Below, piece by piece: positions 43,389 to 51,523 of a stretch of 64,000 bases of DNA. The notes under the pieces are model-generated. The model saw only the letters and a program-made list of their open reading frames with translations. It was not told the DNA's origin and searched no databases. The DNA comes from Gemmatimonadota bacterium (lineage in GTDB: Bacteria; Gemmatimonadota; Gemmatimonadetes; Gemmatimonadales; Gemmatimonadaceae), in assembly GCA_016719105.1 (NCBI GenBank), contig JADKAQ010000008.1, positions 1-64,000 of the forward strand, in the 5' to 3' direction. A program made the position numbers and the translations under genes. The first letter of the stretch is position 1, and the number at the start of each line of letters is the position of its first letter.

Positions 43389-46300
43389 ATGCCCCTCCCT
43401 GGTATACGACGCGGCCTCATCGCCGCCCTCGTCCTCGCCACCCCGTGGCTCGCTACCCCATGGCTCGCCGCTGGCGCGCAGGGGAACACGGGGACGATTC
43501 GCGGACGCATCACCGACGCCGCCTCCGGGCGCGGACTGGGTGACGCCCAGGTCCTCGTCGCCGACACGCGCATCGGGGCGTTGAGCTCCGCCGACGGAAG
43601 CTTCGCCCTCGTCAGCGTCCCGGTCGGGACGCGCGCAGTAACGGTTCGCCGCCTGGGCTACCAGCCCGTCTCCCGCACCGTCACCATCGCGGCCGGGGCC
43701 ACTGCAACGCTCGACGTGTCGCTGCAGGTGAGCGCGGTCAACCTCTCCGAGGTCGTCGTCACCGGCTCGGCCGCCCCCACCGAGAAGCGGAAGATCGGGA
43801 CGAGCATCGCCTCGGTCGACTCGACGCTCATCACGCGCGCCGTCGCGACCACGATCGACCAGGCGCTGCAGGGGAAGGTGGCCGGTGCGCAGATCTCGCA
43901 GAACTCCGGCGGCCCCGGCGGCGGCGGCGTCTCCGTACGACTGCGCGGGACCAACTCCTTCATCTCCGGCTCCGACCCGCTGTACATCGTCGACGGCGTC
44001 ATCATCGACAACGGCTCGGCGCAGCTCGCCGACCTCGGCACGCGCGCCAACCCGCAGAACCGCCTGGCCGACCTCAATCCGGCCGACATCGAGCGCATCG
44101 AGATCATTCGCGGCGCGGCGGCGGCGGCGCTCTACGGCTCGCGCGCCAACAACGGCGTGGTGCAGATCTTCACCAAGAAGGGGACGATCGGCAAGCCGCG
44201 GTTTGGGCTCAACCTGCGCTACGCCACCAACGAGTTGCGCGCGCAGCAGCCATTCAACTTCTATCCGTACAACGAGGCCGGGCTTCCGGTCCAGCGCTTC
44301 AACTACCAGGACGACATCTTCCAGCGGGCGCCGGCCAGCGAGGCCAACCTCACCGTCGAGGGGGGCAACGACCAGACGCGCTACTTCATCAGCGGGAACT
44401 TCAGCGATGAAGACGGGATCATGCGCTCCACGTCGTCGCGTCGCTCGGGGGCGCGCATCAACCTGCAGCAGCAGCTCGCGTCGCGCCTCATCGCCAACGT
44501 CACGGCCAACTACGTCAACACGCAGAACCAGGTCCAGGCCTTCGGCGAGCAGAACAGCTACGGCATCATGGGGTCGCTCTTCTTCGCCCCCACCAACGTC
44601 GACTTCCGCCCGGTCAACGGGATCTACCCCCTCCCGCCGGCGCTCGGCACCAACCCGCTCCTGGCCATCGATCGCATCCGCAATCCGCAGGTGATCGACC
44701 GGTTCATCGGCTCCACCAAGCTCACCTGGACGCCGATCCCGGCGCTCCTGCTCGACTATACGTTAGGCATCGACAACATCGGCTTCGAGCAGCGGCAGTT
44801 CATCCCCCGCGGCGCCGTGCTCGGCACCTCGCTCCTGGCCACCGGGCAGTCGCAATCGGCGTGGCAGGGCAACCGGGTCATCAACCAGGACGGGGTCGCG
44901 ACGTACAGCTGGCCGGCCCTCGGCACGATGGAGCTGCGCACCACGGGCGGCTTCAACTTTACGCAGCAACAGGTGCGCACCACGCTGGCCTCGGCCAACG
45001 GCCTTGCCCCGGTCGGCGACCTTGTGAGTGCCGGCTCGGTCTTCTCCGCCGGGCAGACCGAGGTCGAGCTCCGCACGCTGGGCTTCTATGCGCAGCAGGA
45101 GGTGTCGTTCGCCGACAAGCTCTTCCTCAGCGCCGCCGCCCGGTACGACGCGTCGTCGACCTTCGCCCCGTCCGAGCGCTGGCAGCTCTTCCCCAAGTTC
45201 TCGGCCTCGTACGTCCTGGTCGACAATCGCTCGGGACTGTTCAACAACCTGCGCCTGCGCGGCGCCCTGGGATGGGCGGGTTCGCAGCCGGGGATCGTCA
45301 ACGCCTATTCGCAGTTTGTCACCTTTGCCCAGAGCCCCTTCGCCGGACGCCCGGGCTTCGTCAACGACGTCACCTTCGGCAACCCGACGCTGCGCAACGA
45401 ACGCGCGCGCGAATGGGAGCTGGGGACCGAGGTCGGCTTCCTCAACGGGCGCGTGGGCGGTGAGGTCACCTACTACGACCGCATCGTCGACGACCTCCTC
45501 TTCTTCCGACCGCTCCCCACCAGCACCGGCTTCTCACGCCAGTTCTTCCCCATCGGGAGCATGTCCAACAAGGGGATCGAGGTGTTGCTGCGTACCACCA
45601 ACGTCGACCAGCCCAACTTCCAGTGGTCGTCGACGGCGACCTACACGAAGAACACGAACCTGGTCGAGTCGCTGTCCATCCAGGACTTCCAGTCGGCCGG
45701 CGGCTATCCCAATCGCATTCGCACGGGGCAGCCGGCGGGCGTGTTCTACGGCTCGTACGCCGCGCGCAACTGCGTCACCGGCGCACTCTTGCTCGACTCG
45801 TTGGGACGCTATCGCCGCAGCAACCAGACGGTGGACATGGGGACCGCGGCCCAGCGGCGTGCCATCTCCGGCGGCACCTGCAACGATTCGCTCAACAACG
45901 TCATCGGTGACCCGAACCCGTCGTTCCTGGCGTCGCTCCTCAACGAGATGACGCTGTTCAAGAAGCTCCGCCTGCGCGTCCTGCTCGACGGCGTCTTCGG
46001 CAACGACATCATGAACCTGTCGACCCGCGCCCAGAACGCCGGCGTCGCCAGCAACTCCAAGGAGATGGAGCGCGAACTCCTCCCCTACGGCGATCCGCGC
46101 AAGCTCCCGCCGGGCTTCAACTCCCGCACGCAGGGGATCTTCGAGTACTGGATCGAGGACGGAAGCTTCGTGAAGCTGCGCGAGTTCTCCGCCAGCTACA
46201 CGTTCGACCAGCCGTTCGTGAAGCGCGTCGTCCGCGACGGCATCGCCCTCACCCTGTCCGGGCGCAACCTGTGGGTCTGGACCGACTACAGCGGCTACGA

Positions 46301-46436
46301 CCCCGAGATCAACCTCTTCGGCACCAACGCCGGCGGGCTTGGCTCGGCGCAGACGACCGCCGCCGACCGCGGCTTCGACTTCGGTGGCTACCCCATCCCG
46401 CGCGTGTGGTCGATCAGTGCGCGATTCACGTACTGA
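43389..46436 (+). CDS. SusC/RagA-family TonB-dependent outer-membrane receptor
   Basis: 1015 residues from ATG at 43389. Signal peptide to about residue 30, with a small in-frame duplication (ATPWLATPWLA). A CarboxypepD_reg-like domain (GTIRGRITDAASGRGLGDAQ to VRRLGYQPVSRTVTI) spans 34-105. The plug includes the SusC signature VSVRLRGTNSFISGSDPLYIVDG near 180-205 and ends with RGAAAAALYGSRANNGVVQI. The remaining 750 residues form the beta-barrel, ending in an aromatic VWSISARFTY. It is paired with SusD 19 bp downstream. The STN signalling domain is absent, unlike the receptor at 51520. Imports a ligand bound by SusD; ligand unknown. Confidence 0.95.
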   Translation: MPLPGIRRGLIAALVLATPWLATPWLAAGAQGNTGTIRGRITDAASGRGLGDAQVLVADTRIGALSSADGSFALVSVPVGTRAVTVRRLGYQPVSRTVTIAAGATATLDVSLQVSAVNLSEVVVTGSAAPTEKRKIGTSIASVDSTLITRAVATTIDQALQGKVAGAQISQNSGGPGGGGVSVRLRGTNSFISGSDPLYIVDGVIIDNGSAQLADLGTRANPQNRLADLNPADIERIEIIRGAAAAALYGSRANNGVVQIFTKKGTIGKPRFGLNLRYATNELRAQQPFNFYPYNEAGLPVQRFNYQDDIFQRAPASEANLTVEGGNDQTRYFISGNFSDEDGIMRSTSSRRSGARINLQQQLASRLIANVTANYVNTQNQVQAFGEQNSYGIMGSLFFAPTNVDFRPVNGIYPLPPALGTNPLLAIDRIRNPQVIDRFIGSTKLTWTPIPALLLDYTLGIDNIGFEQRQFIPRGAVLGTSLLATGQSQSAWQGNRVINQDGVATYSWPALGTMELRTTGGFNFTQQQVRTTLASANGLAPVGDLVSAGSVFSAGQTEVELRTLGFYAQQEVSFADKLFLSAAARYDASSTFAPSERWQLFPKFSASYVLVDNRSGLFNNLRLRGALGWAGSQPGIVNAYSQFVTFAQSPFAGRPGFVNDVTFGNPTLRNERAREWELGTEVGFLNGRVGGEVTYYDRIVDDLLFFRPLPTSTGFSRQFFPIGSMSNKGIEVLLRTTNVDQPNFQWSSTATYTKNTNLVESLSIQDFQSAGGYPNRIRTGQPAGVFYGSYAARNCVTGALLLDSLGRYRRSNQTVDMGTAAQRRAISGGTCNDSLNNVIGDPNPSFLASLLNEMTLFKKLRLRVLLDGVFGNDIMNLSTRAQNAGVASNSKEMERELLPYGDPRKLPPGFNSRTQGIFEYWIEDGSFVKLREFSASYTFDQPFVKRVVRDGIALTLSGRNLWVWTDYSGYDPEINLFGTNAGGLGSAQTTAADRGFDFGGYPIPRVWSISARFTY

Positions 46437-46455
46437 CCGGGAGCACGAGACTACC

Positions 46456-47829
46456 ATGCGACTCATCCGACCGTTCGCGGTGGCCGCGGCCGCCGTTTCC
46501 ATGCTCGCCCTCGCGGGCTGCTCGCTCGACCTGCAGAACCCCAATGCCCCCACCGAGGAGCAAGTCACCACCAGCCCTGACGGCGTGATCGCCCTCGCCA
46601 CCGGGCTGCAGGGGCGCTTTGCCACCTCGTACTTCAACTACGCCTACATGGCCGGGCTGGTGACCGACGAGTTCGCGGCCACCTCCGCCGCCCTCATCTC
46701 CATCAGCGACGCCGAGCAGGGGGCCGTCCCGTCGGGGACCGGCATCGCCGACAACGTGTTCAACTCGATCTACCGCACCGTGCGCACCGCCGACGACCTG
46801 CTCAACGGCGCCAACGCGCTGGGGGCGCAGTTCGACGCCGGGACCAAGTCGGGGTTGCAGGTGCTGGCCTACATGCTCAAGGCCGAGGCGTTAGGCGAGG
46901 CCATCCAGTCGTACCAGAAGCTCCCGATCAAGACGTTCGGCGAGACGGCACCCACCTACGTCACGCGCGCGCAGGCGCTCCCGTACGTGCGCGCCCTGCT
47001 CGACTCGGCCGTCACGATCCTCGCCGCTACCCCGCCCAGCGCGTTCTTCACCACCAGCATCCTCACGCCGGGCGTCTCGCTCACCAACACACTCAACCTG
47101 CTGCGCGCGCGTTATGCACGCATGGCCGGTGACGACGCCACCGCGCTGGCGGCGGCCAACCTCGTCGCGCGCACCGGGACCGCCGCCCTGTCGGTGCTCA
47201 CCTTCCCGGCCCCGAGCGTGAACCCGTACGCCAACGTCACCGGCGGGACCAACGGGATCGCCGTGCGGCGGCAGTGGCGCCTCTCGATGCTCCCGGAGGA
47301 TCGACGCTTCCAGTACTTCGTGGTGCCGTCGACCACCCTCAGCGGACGCGTCGGTGCGTTGCTCGATCCGTGGAATCGATATGCCAATCCCACCGCTCCG
47401 CTCCCCGTCTATCTCCCCGACGAGGCGTTGCTGATCAAGGCCGAGGCTCTGGCCAACCAGAACCAACTCTCGGCGGCGCAGGCCGTGCTCGACTCGGTGC
47501 GCACCGACTGCACCGGTGGACGCGGGCTGGATGACCCCAAGGCGTGCCTCCCCGCGCTCACCGCGCCGCTCACCCAGGCGCAGCTGCTGACGGAGATCTA
47601 CACCCAGCGACGCTACGAACTGTTGGGGACCGGGCTCCGCTGGGAGGATGCGCGCCGTCGCGGCGCCGTGCGCGGGCCGTTCGCCGCCCCCGGCGTCCCG
47701 ACCGACGCGCAGCGCTGCTGGCTCCCGTACGCCGTCGGCGACCGCAACGCCAACCCCAACGCCACCTTCGCCGCGCTCCCCGATCCTGCGGAGCCCTCCG
47801 CCTTCCCCGCCTCATGCCCCGTCCAGTGA
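46456..47829 (+). CDS. SusD/RagB-family nutrient-binding lipoprotein
   Basis: 457 residues from ATG at 46456; lipobox LAGC near residue 22. Begins LDLQNPNAPTEEQV, the usual SusD opening. Helical TPR-like segments carry TADDLLNGANALG and LARTGT, and the SusD C-terminal block shows EALLIKAEALANQNQ, TQRRYELLGTGLRWEDARR and a final Pro/Ala tail. The R-R-x-E-L-x-x-x-G-x-R-W motif is the family's best marker. It caps the SusC barrel on the cell surface. It is the middle gene of a three-gene operon, 14 bp before the DUF4397 gene. Confidence 0.93.
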   Translation: MRLIRPFAVAAAAVSMLALAGCSLDLQNPNAPTEEQVTTSPDGVIALATGLQGRFATSYFNYAYMAGLVTDEFAATSAALISISDAEQGAVPSGTGIADNVFNSIYRTVRTADDLLNGANALGAQFDAGTKSGLQVLAYMLKAEALGEAIQSYQKLPIKTFGETAPTYVTRAQALPYVRALLDSAVTILAATPPSAFFTTSILTPGVSLTNTLNLLRARYARMAGDDATALAAANLVARTGTAALSVLTFPAPSVNPYANVTGGTNGIAVRRQWRLSMLPEDRRFQYFVVPSTTLSGRVGALLDPWNRYANPTAPLPVYLPDEALLIKAEALANQNQLSAAQAVLDSVRTDCTGGRGLDDPKACLPALTAPLTQAQLLTEIYTQRRYELLGTGLRWEDARRRGAVRGPFAAPGVPTDAQRCWLPYAVGDRNANPNATFAALPDPAEPSAFPASCPVQ

Positions 47830-47843
47830 GGCGCCGACCGATC

Positions 47844-48650
47844 ATGACCCAGACATCCATCCACTCCATTCGGACGGTGCGCGTGGCGCGTCGACTTCCG
47901 TGGTTCCTCGCCAGCCTCGCCCTCGTGGCCGGGAGCGCCGCCTGCGGCACCGACACGGCCGCCGGCCCGTTGCAGCCGACGGGGGCGCAGGGACGCGTGC
48001 GCTTCGTGAACGTCATCACCGACACCACACGCGGGCGGGTGAATGCGATCCTCGAACGCCTCCCATTCGGGGTGAACCTCACCTACACGCAGAGCACGCC
48101 CGCCTCGCTCGCCGCTCCCAACACGGCGCCCTATGCGGCGGTCCTCACCGGTGACCGCTCGCTCGTCCTCAAGCGCACCGCCGACACCACGGTGACGGTG
48201 GCGACGATCCCGTTCGCCGTCGTCGAAGGACAGGACAAGAGCATCTACGCCATCGGCGGCGCCGCCGGCTCGGCCATCACCCCGTTCGTCACCGTCGACA
48301 CCAACCCCGCCGCGCCGGCCACCCAGGTGCGGGTACGCGTCGTGCACCTGAGCCCCACCGCAGGGAACGTCGACATCTTCGTCACCGCGGTCGGTGCCGA
48401 CCTGGCCGCCGCGACCCCCACGCTCTCCAACGTGGCCTACCGCGCCGTCTCCGGGTACCTCACCGTCGCGCCGGGAACGTATCAGGTGCGCGTCGTCCCG
48501 GCGGGGACCGCGCCGGCGCAACGCGCCGCCAACGTTGCCATCAACGTCGCCGCGCTCGCCCTCACCGGCGGCACGGGGCGCACGATCGTCGCTGCCGACA
48601 ATGCCCGCGGCGGCGCCCCGCTGCAGGCCTTCGTGCTGAGCGATCGCTGA
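47844..48650 (+). CDS. DUF4397 lipoprotein in the SusCD operon
   Basis: 268 residues from ATG at 47844; signal peptide and lipobox SAAC near residue 34. Two DUF4397-like segments are seen: QGRVRFVNVITD and later VRVRVVHLSPTAGNVDIFV, each followed by small-residue strands (YRAVSGYLTVAPGTYQVRVVPAGT). DUF4397 proteins are beta-sandwich surface or periplasmic proteins of unknown role. Placement after SusD suggests an accessory binding protein of this uptake system. A GC hairpin follows the stop codon. Confidence 0.85.
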   Translation: MTQTSIHSIRTVRVARRLPWFLASLALVAGSAACGTDTAAGPLQPTGAQGRVRFVNVITDTTRGRVNAILERLPFGVNLTYTQSTPASLAAPNTAPYAAVLTGDRSLVLKRTADTTVTVATIPFAVVEGQDKSIYAIGGAAGSAITPFVTVDTNPAAPATQVRVRVVHLSPTAGNVDIFVTAVGADLAAATPTLSNVAYRAVSGYLTVAPGTYQVRVVPAGTAPAQRAANVAINVAALALTGGTGRTIVAADNARGGAPLQAFVLSDR

Positions 48651-48677
48651 GCCGAACGGCAACACAGTCCGAAAGAA

Positions 48678-48710
48678 GCGCGGGCCGTCCCGACCAGGGG
48701 CGGCCCGCGC
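48678..48710. terminator. Hairpin between convergent operons
   Basis: GCGCGGGCCG (48678-48687) pairs with CGGCCCGCGC (48701-48710); the inner TCCC/GGGG can extend the stem to 14 bp with a five-nt loop. It lies between the DUF4397 stop (48650) and the convergent gene stop (48744), so it probably ends both transcripts. Confidence 0.7.
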
Positions 48711-48743
48711 TGCGTTAGGCAACGATGCGTGGACGGGCGGCCG

Positions 48744-49574
48744 CTACTTGCACCCCGTGTCGCTCTTCGGAGCGGCACACGAGAAGAGGATGCGCACCCC
48801 GTTCACCACCGGCTCGCCGACGCTCGACACGCGTCGCACCGCGCTCCCGGGCACCTCCTGCGGCGGTCGTCCCGATAGGCGCTGCATCGTGAGGTCGAAG
48901 CGCACCAGATAGCGCGCCTCCTCGCAGCGCGACATCCCCAGCGCATTGGCCTGCCTCGCCGAGTCGGCGCACGTCCCCAGCACCGCCACCTCGCGCAGCT
49001 TGACCCACCCGGCCGTCCCGTACCACGCGGTGCTGAGGTCGGGATAGCCCTGGGGTGAGTCGCCCACCTCTTGCTGCATCGCCGATCCGGCGGCAAAGAC
49101 GGCAGCGGTCGATGCCGCCGGCCCTAACGACAGCGGGCTCAGGATCGGCGCCGAGTCGCTGGGCGACGTCAGGACGAAGACACGGGTCTTCCCGTTGTCG
49201 CCGCGCCGCCACCCGACCAGCGAGCGGCGCGCCGGCGGCCGGATCGACGCCGGGACAGCGGGAGCCCACTGCACCGCGCTCACGAAGGCGTCGTAGACCT
49301 CGCTCGTCGTCCCGGTCTGCACCTCCAGGCGCGACGGCGTCACGCCACCGCGCACCGCCAGCGCCGCATGGGCAAAGCCATCGCTGCGCGCGAGGTCGCC
49401 GTATTGCGCCGACGCCTTCGACATCGCGTCGAACGTCGCCGCCAGCGGCTCCACCTCCGAGGCAGGGTCCGCCACACCGGGCGAGTCGACACAGGCGACG
49501 GTCGCCGCGAGCCCCAACGTCACCGCCGCGGTGCGCGGCCAACGGCGTCTGGCGGCCCGGAAGGTCGAGTTCAT
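48744..49574 (-). CDS. Lipoprotein-like exported protein of unknown function
   Basis: 276 residues from ATG at 49574 with a GAGGAA ribosome site eight bases upstream. The signal peptide ends in TVAC (Cys near residue 28). The mature part has alternating hydrophobic strands (HAALAVRGG, TRVFVLTSP, KLREVAVLGTCADSARQ, YLVRFDLTMQRL) and ends VNGVRILFSCAAPKSDTGCK with four Cys spread over the C-terminal half. No family recognised. It follows the sigma factor gene on the same strand after 47 bp, so it may be regulated with it. Confidence 0.6.
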   Translation of the reverse strand: MNSTFRAARRRWPRTAAVTLGLAATVACVDSPGVADPASEVEPLAATFDAMSKASAQYGDLARSDGFAHAALAVRGGVTPSRLEVQTGTTSEVYDAFVSAVQWAPAVPASIRPPARRSLVGWRRGDNGKTRVFVLTSPSDSAPILSPLSLGPAASTAAVFAAGSAMQQEVGDSPQGYPDLSTAWYGTAGWVKLREVAVLGTCADSARQANALGMSRCEEARYLVRFDLTMQRLSGRPPQEVPGSAVRRVSSVGEPVVNGVRILFSCAAPKSDTGCK

Positions 49575-49621
49575 GTCGCGTTCCTCATCCGCAAGAAGAC
49601 ACCCCGCTCCGCGCCCATCCC

Positions 49622-50272
49622 CTATCCCCCGCGAAACTTGGCCAGCGAGACGCGCAACGACTTGAGGGCGCGCCCCATCTGGGTCTCGACCGTCTTGATG
49701 CTGATTCCGAGCGCGTGGGCGATCTCCGCGTAGGTCATCCCCCCTTCGCGACTCATGACGAAGATCTCTCGGCAGCGCGTGGGGAGCTTGCCGATCGCGC
49801 CGTTCACCGCGCGCGCGACGTCGTCGGTCGAGGCATCGTCGTCGGTGGCCACCGTGGTCATCGGCTCGCCGCGCGCCGCCTCCTGCTCCTCCCACGCGTT
49901 CTCCAACTTCTTGCGCCGCAGGTGATTGAGGGCGGTGTTGCGCGCCGCCCGAAACAGGTACGTGCGCAGCGCATCGATTTCCGATAGCGACTCGCGCTTG
50001 GACCACAGCTTGAAGAAGACGTCCTGGACGAGCTCCTCGGCGATGTCCGGCGCGTAGACGAAGCGGCGGACGAAGGCGCACATCCCGGCGTAGTAGGCGC
50101 GAAACAGCTCCTCGAGCGCACGCTCGTCACCCGCGCGCAGACGACGGACGAGCTCGGAATCCCCTCGCGACGACGCCCCCGCTGGAGCCGGAAAGTCCGG
50201 CGGCGGCAGCTCGGGACCGTCCAGCTCAGCCCCTTCTATCGAGGAGTCGTCGTCGTCGAGCGGTGCGGTCAT
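49622..50272 (-). CDS. ECF sigma factor (FecI-like, cell-surface signalling type)
   Basis: 216 residues from ATG at 50272. Region 2 spans SELVRRLRAGDERALEELFRAYY to DIAEELVQDVFFKLW and TYLFRAARNTALNHLRRKK; region 4 is LPTRCREIFVMSREGGMTYAEIAHALGISIKTVETQMGRALKSL, quoted here as its opening and helix motifs. It directs RNA polymerase to a small regulon. A Pro-rich acidic leader of about 40 residues precedes region 2. It is divergent from fecR-like and TonB receptor genes across 141 bp, the standard layout of trans-envelope signalling, so that intergenic region probably carries its target promoter. Confidence 0.93.
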   Translation of the reverse strand: MTAPLDDDDSSIEGAELDGPELPPPDFPAPAGASSRGDSELVRRLRAGDERALEELFRAYYAGMCAFVRRFVYAPDIAEELVQDVFFKLWSKRESLSEIDALRTYLFRAARNTALNHLRRKKLENAWEEQEAARGEPMTTVATDDDASTDDVARAVNGAIGKLPTRCREIFVMSREGGMTYAEIAHALGISIKTVETQMGRALKSLRVSLAKFRGG

Positions 50273-50413
50273 CTGGGGAGGAGGGACGTCATCGATCGGG
50301 GCGGTGGCCCCGGCTCGCGCCAACTGGCGACGGCACGTTAACATGCCCCGAGTTCGGGGAGTAAGGGGGTTCGGTTGCCCGCGTGTCTCCCTGTCGTGCG
50401 CGTTCCAGAGCCC

Positions 50414-51523
50414 ATGCAACCCGACTTCCTCGCCGACAACGACTACGATCGCCTCGCCCGCTACCTCGCGGGGGAAGGCTCGGCCGTTGACCGGGCTGAG
50501 ACCGAGCGGTGGGTCGCCGGTGACCCCGCCCGGGGGGCGGCGTTGGAGGCGATGAAGCTCGCCTGGACGACGCCACTCCCCGAGCCCGCGTGGAATGTCG
50601 ACGCCGCCTGGGGAAAGCTCTCCTCGCGCCTCGCGGAGTCGTCGCCGGCACCTCGAAAGCACTCGAAGGTCTCCAGAATCGACTCACGGCGTCGTTGGTG
50701 GCAGGATACTGCTTCCGTGATGCGCGTGGCCGCGGCCGCTGTCGTCATCATCGGAGGGGCGCTGCTCCTCCCCAGGCTTCGCTCGTCGGACGGCGGCGCC
50801 GGTCAGGTCGCCGCCGTCTCGCCCATGTCGTTCACCACCGCGTCGGGCGAGCGACGGTCGATCAAGCTCCCCGACGGTTCGCTCGTCGTCCTTGGCGTCT
50901 CGTCGTCGCTCAGGACGCGTGACGGGTATGGAGCCGGTGCGCGCGAAGTCGAGCTGACCGGCGAGGCGCTGTTCACCGTCGTGCACGACGAGGCGCACCC
51001 CTTCCGGGTGATCGTCGGCGGCACCGTGGTCGAGGACCTCGGGACCGAGTTCGCCGTGCGCAGCTACGGCGACTCCCCGCAGGTTCGCGTGGCGGTCGCC
51101 TCGGGGTCGGTCGCCATTCGGCGCGGAGCCACGGCCGACACCGCCGTCGTCCTCGAGCCACGCGACATGGCGACCGTCGGCGAGGCCGGGCGCATCGACG
51201 TGCAGCGCGGCATCGATGTCGCCCCCTTCACGGCCTTCTCGTCCGGACGTCTCATCTTCAAGGACACCCCGCTCTCCGACGTCGCCCGCGAACTCGAGCG
51301 CTGGTATGGGGTCGAAGCGCGCATCACAGACAGTTCGCTCGCCGACAAGCACCTTACGGTGGAGTTCGAGCGCGAGACCCTGGACGAAGTCCTTCGCATC
51401 ATTGGCATGAGCCTCGACGTGCGTTTCGTTCGCGACGGAAACCGAGTGGAGTTCACCGGGTCGGGCTTCTCCTCGACGCCGCCCTCGTCCGACGCGCCGG
51501 CGCTGGTGGAGGCGGGTGCGTGA
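50414..51523 (+). CDS. FecR-type anti-sigma regulator
   Basis: 369 residues from ATG at 50414. Cytoplasmic N terminus (YDRLARYLAGEGSAVDRAETERWVAGDP) of the kind that holds a sigma factor, a single membrane helix near 105-121, then the periplasmic FecR domain (SFTTASGERRSIKLPDGSLVVLG; REVELTGEALFTVVHDEAHPF; VEDLGTEFAVRSYGD) and a C-terminal DUF4974 domain (LIFKDTPLSDVARELERWYGV). It relays the receptor's state to the ECF factor. The TGA overlaps the receptor start as GTGA, so FecR and receptor are translated together. Confidence 0.93.
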   Translation: MQPDFLADNDYDRLARYLAGEGSAVDRAETERWVAGDPARGAALEAMKLAWTTPLPEPAWNVDAAWGKLSSRLAESSPAPRKHSKVSRIDSRRRWWQDTASVMRVAAAAVVIIGGALLLPRLRSSDGGAGQVAAVSPMSFTTASGERRSIKLPDGSLVVLGVSSSLRTRDGYGAGAREVELTGEALFTVVHDEAHPFRVIVGGTVVEDLGTEFAVRSYGDSPQVRVAVASGSVAIRRGATADTAVVLEPRDMATVGEAGRIDVQRGIDVAPFTAFSSGRLIFKDTPLSDVARELERWYGVEARITDSSLADKHLTVEFERETLDEVLRIIGMSLDVRFVRDGNRVEFTGSGFSSTPPSSDAPALVEAGA

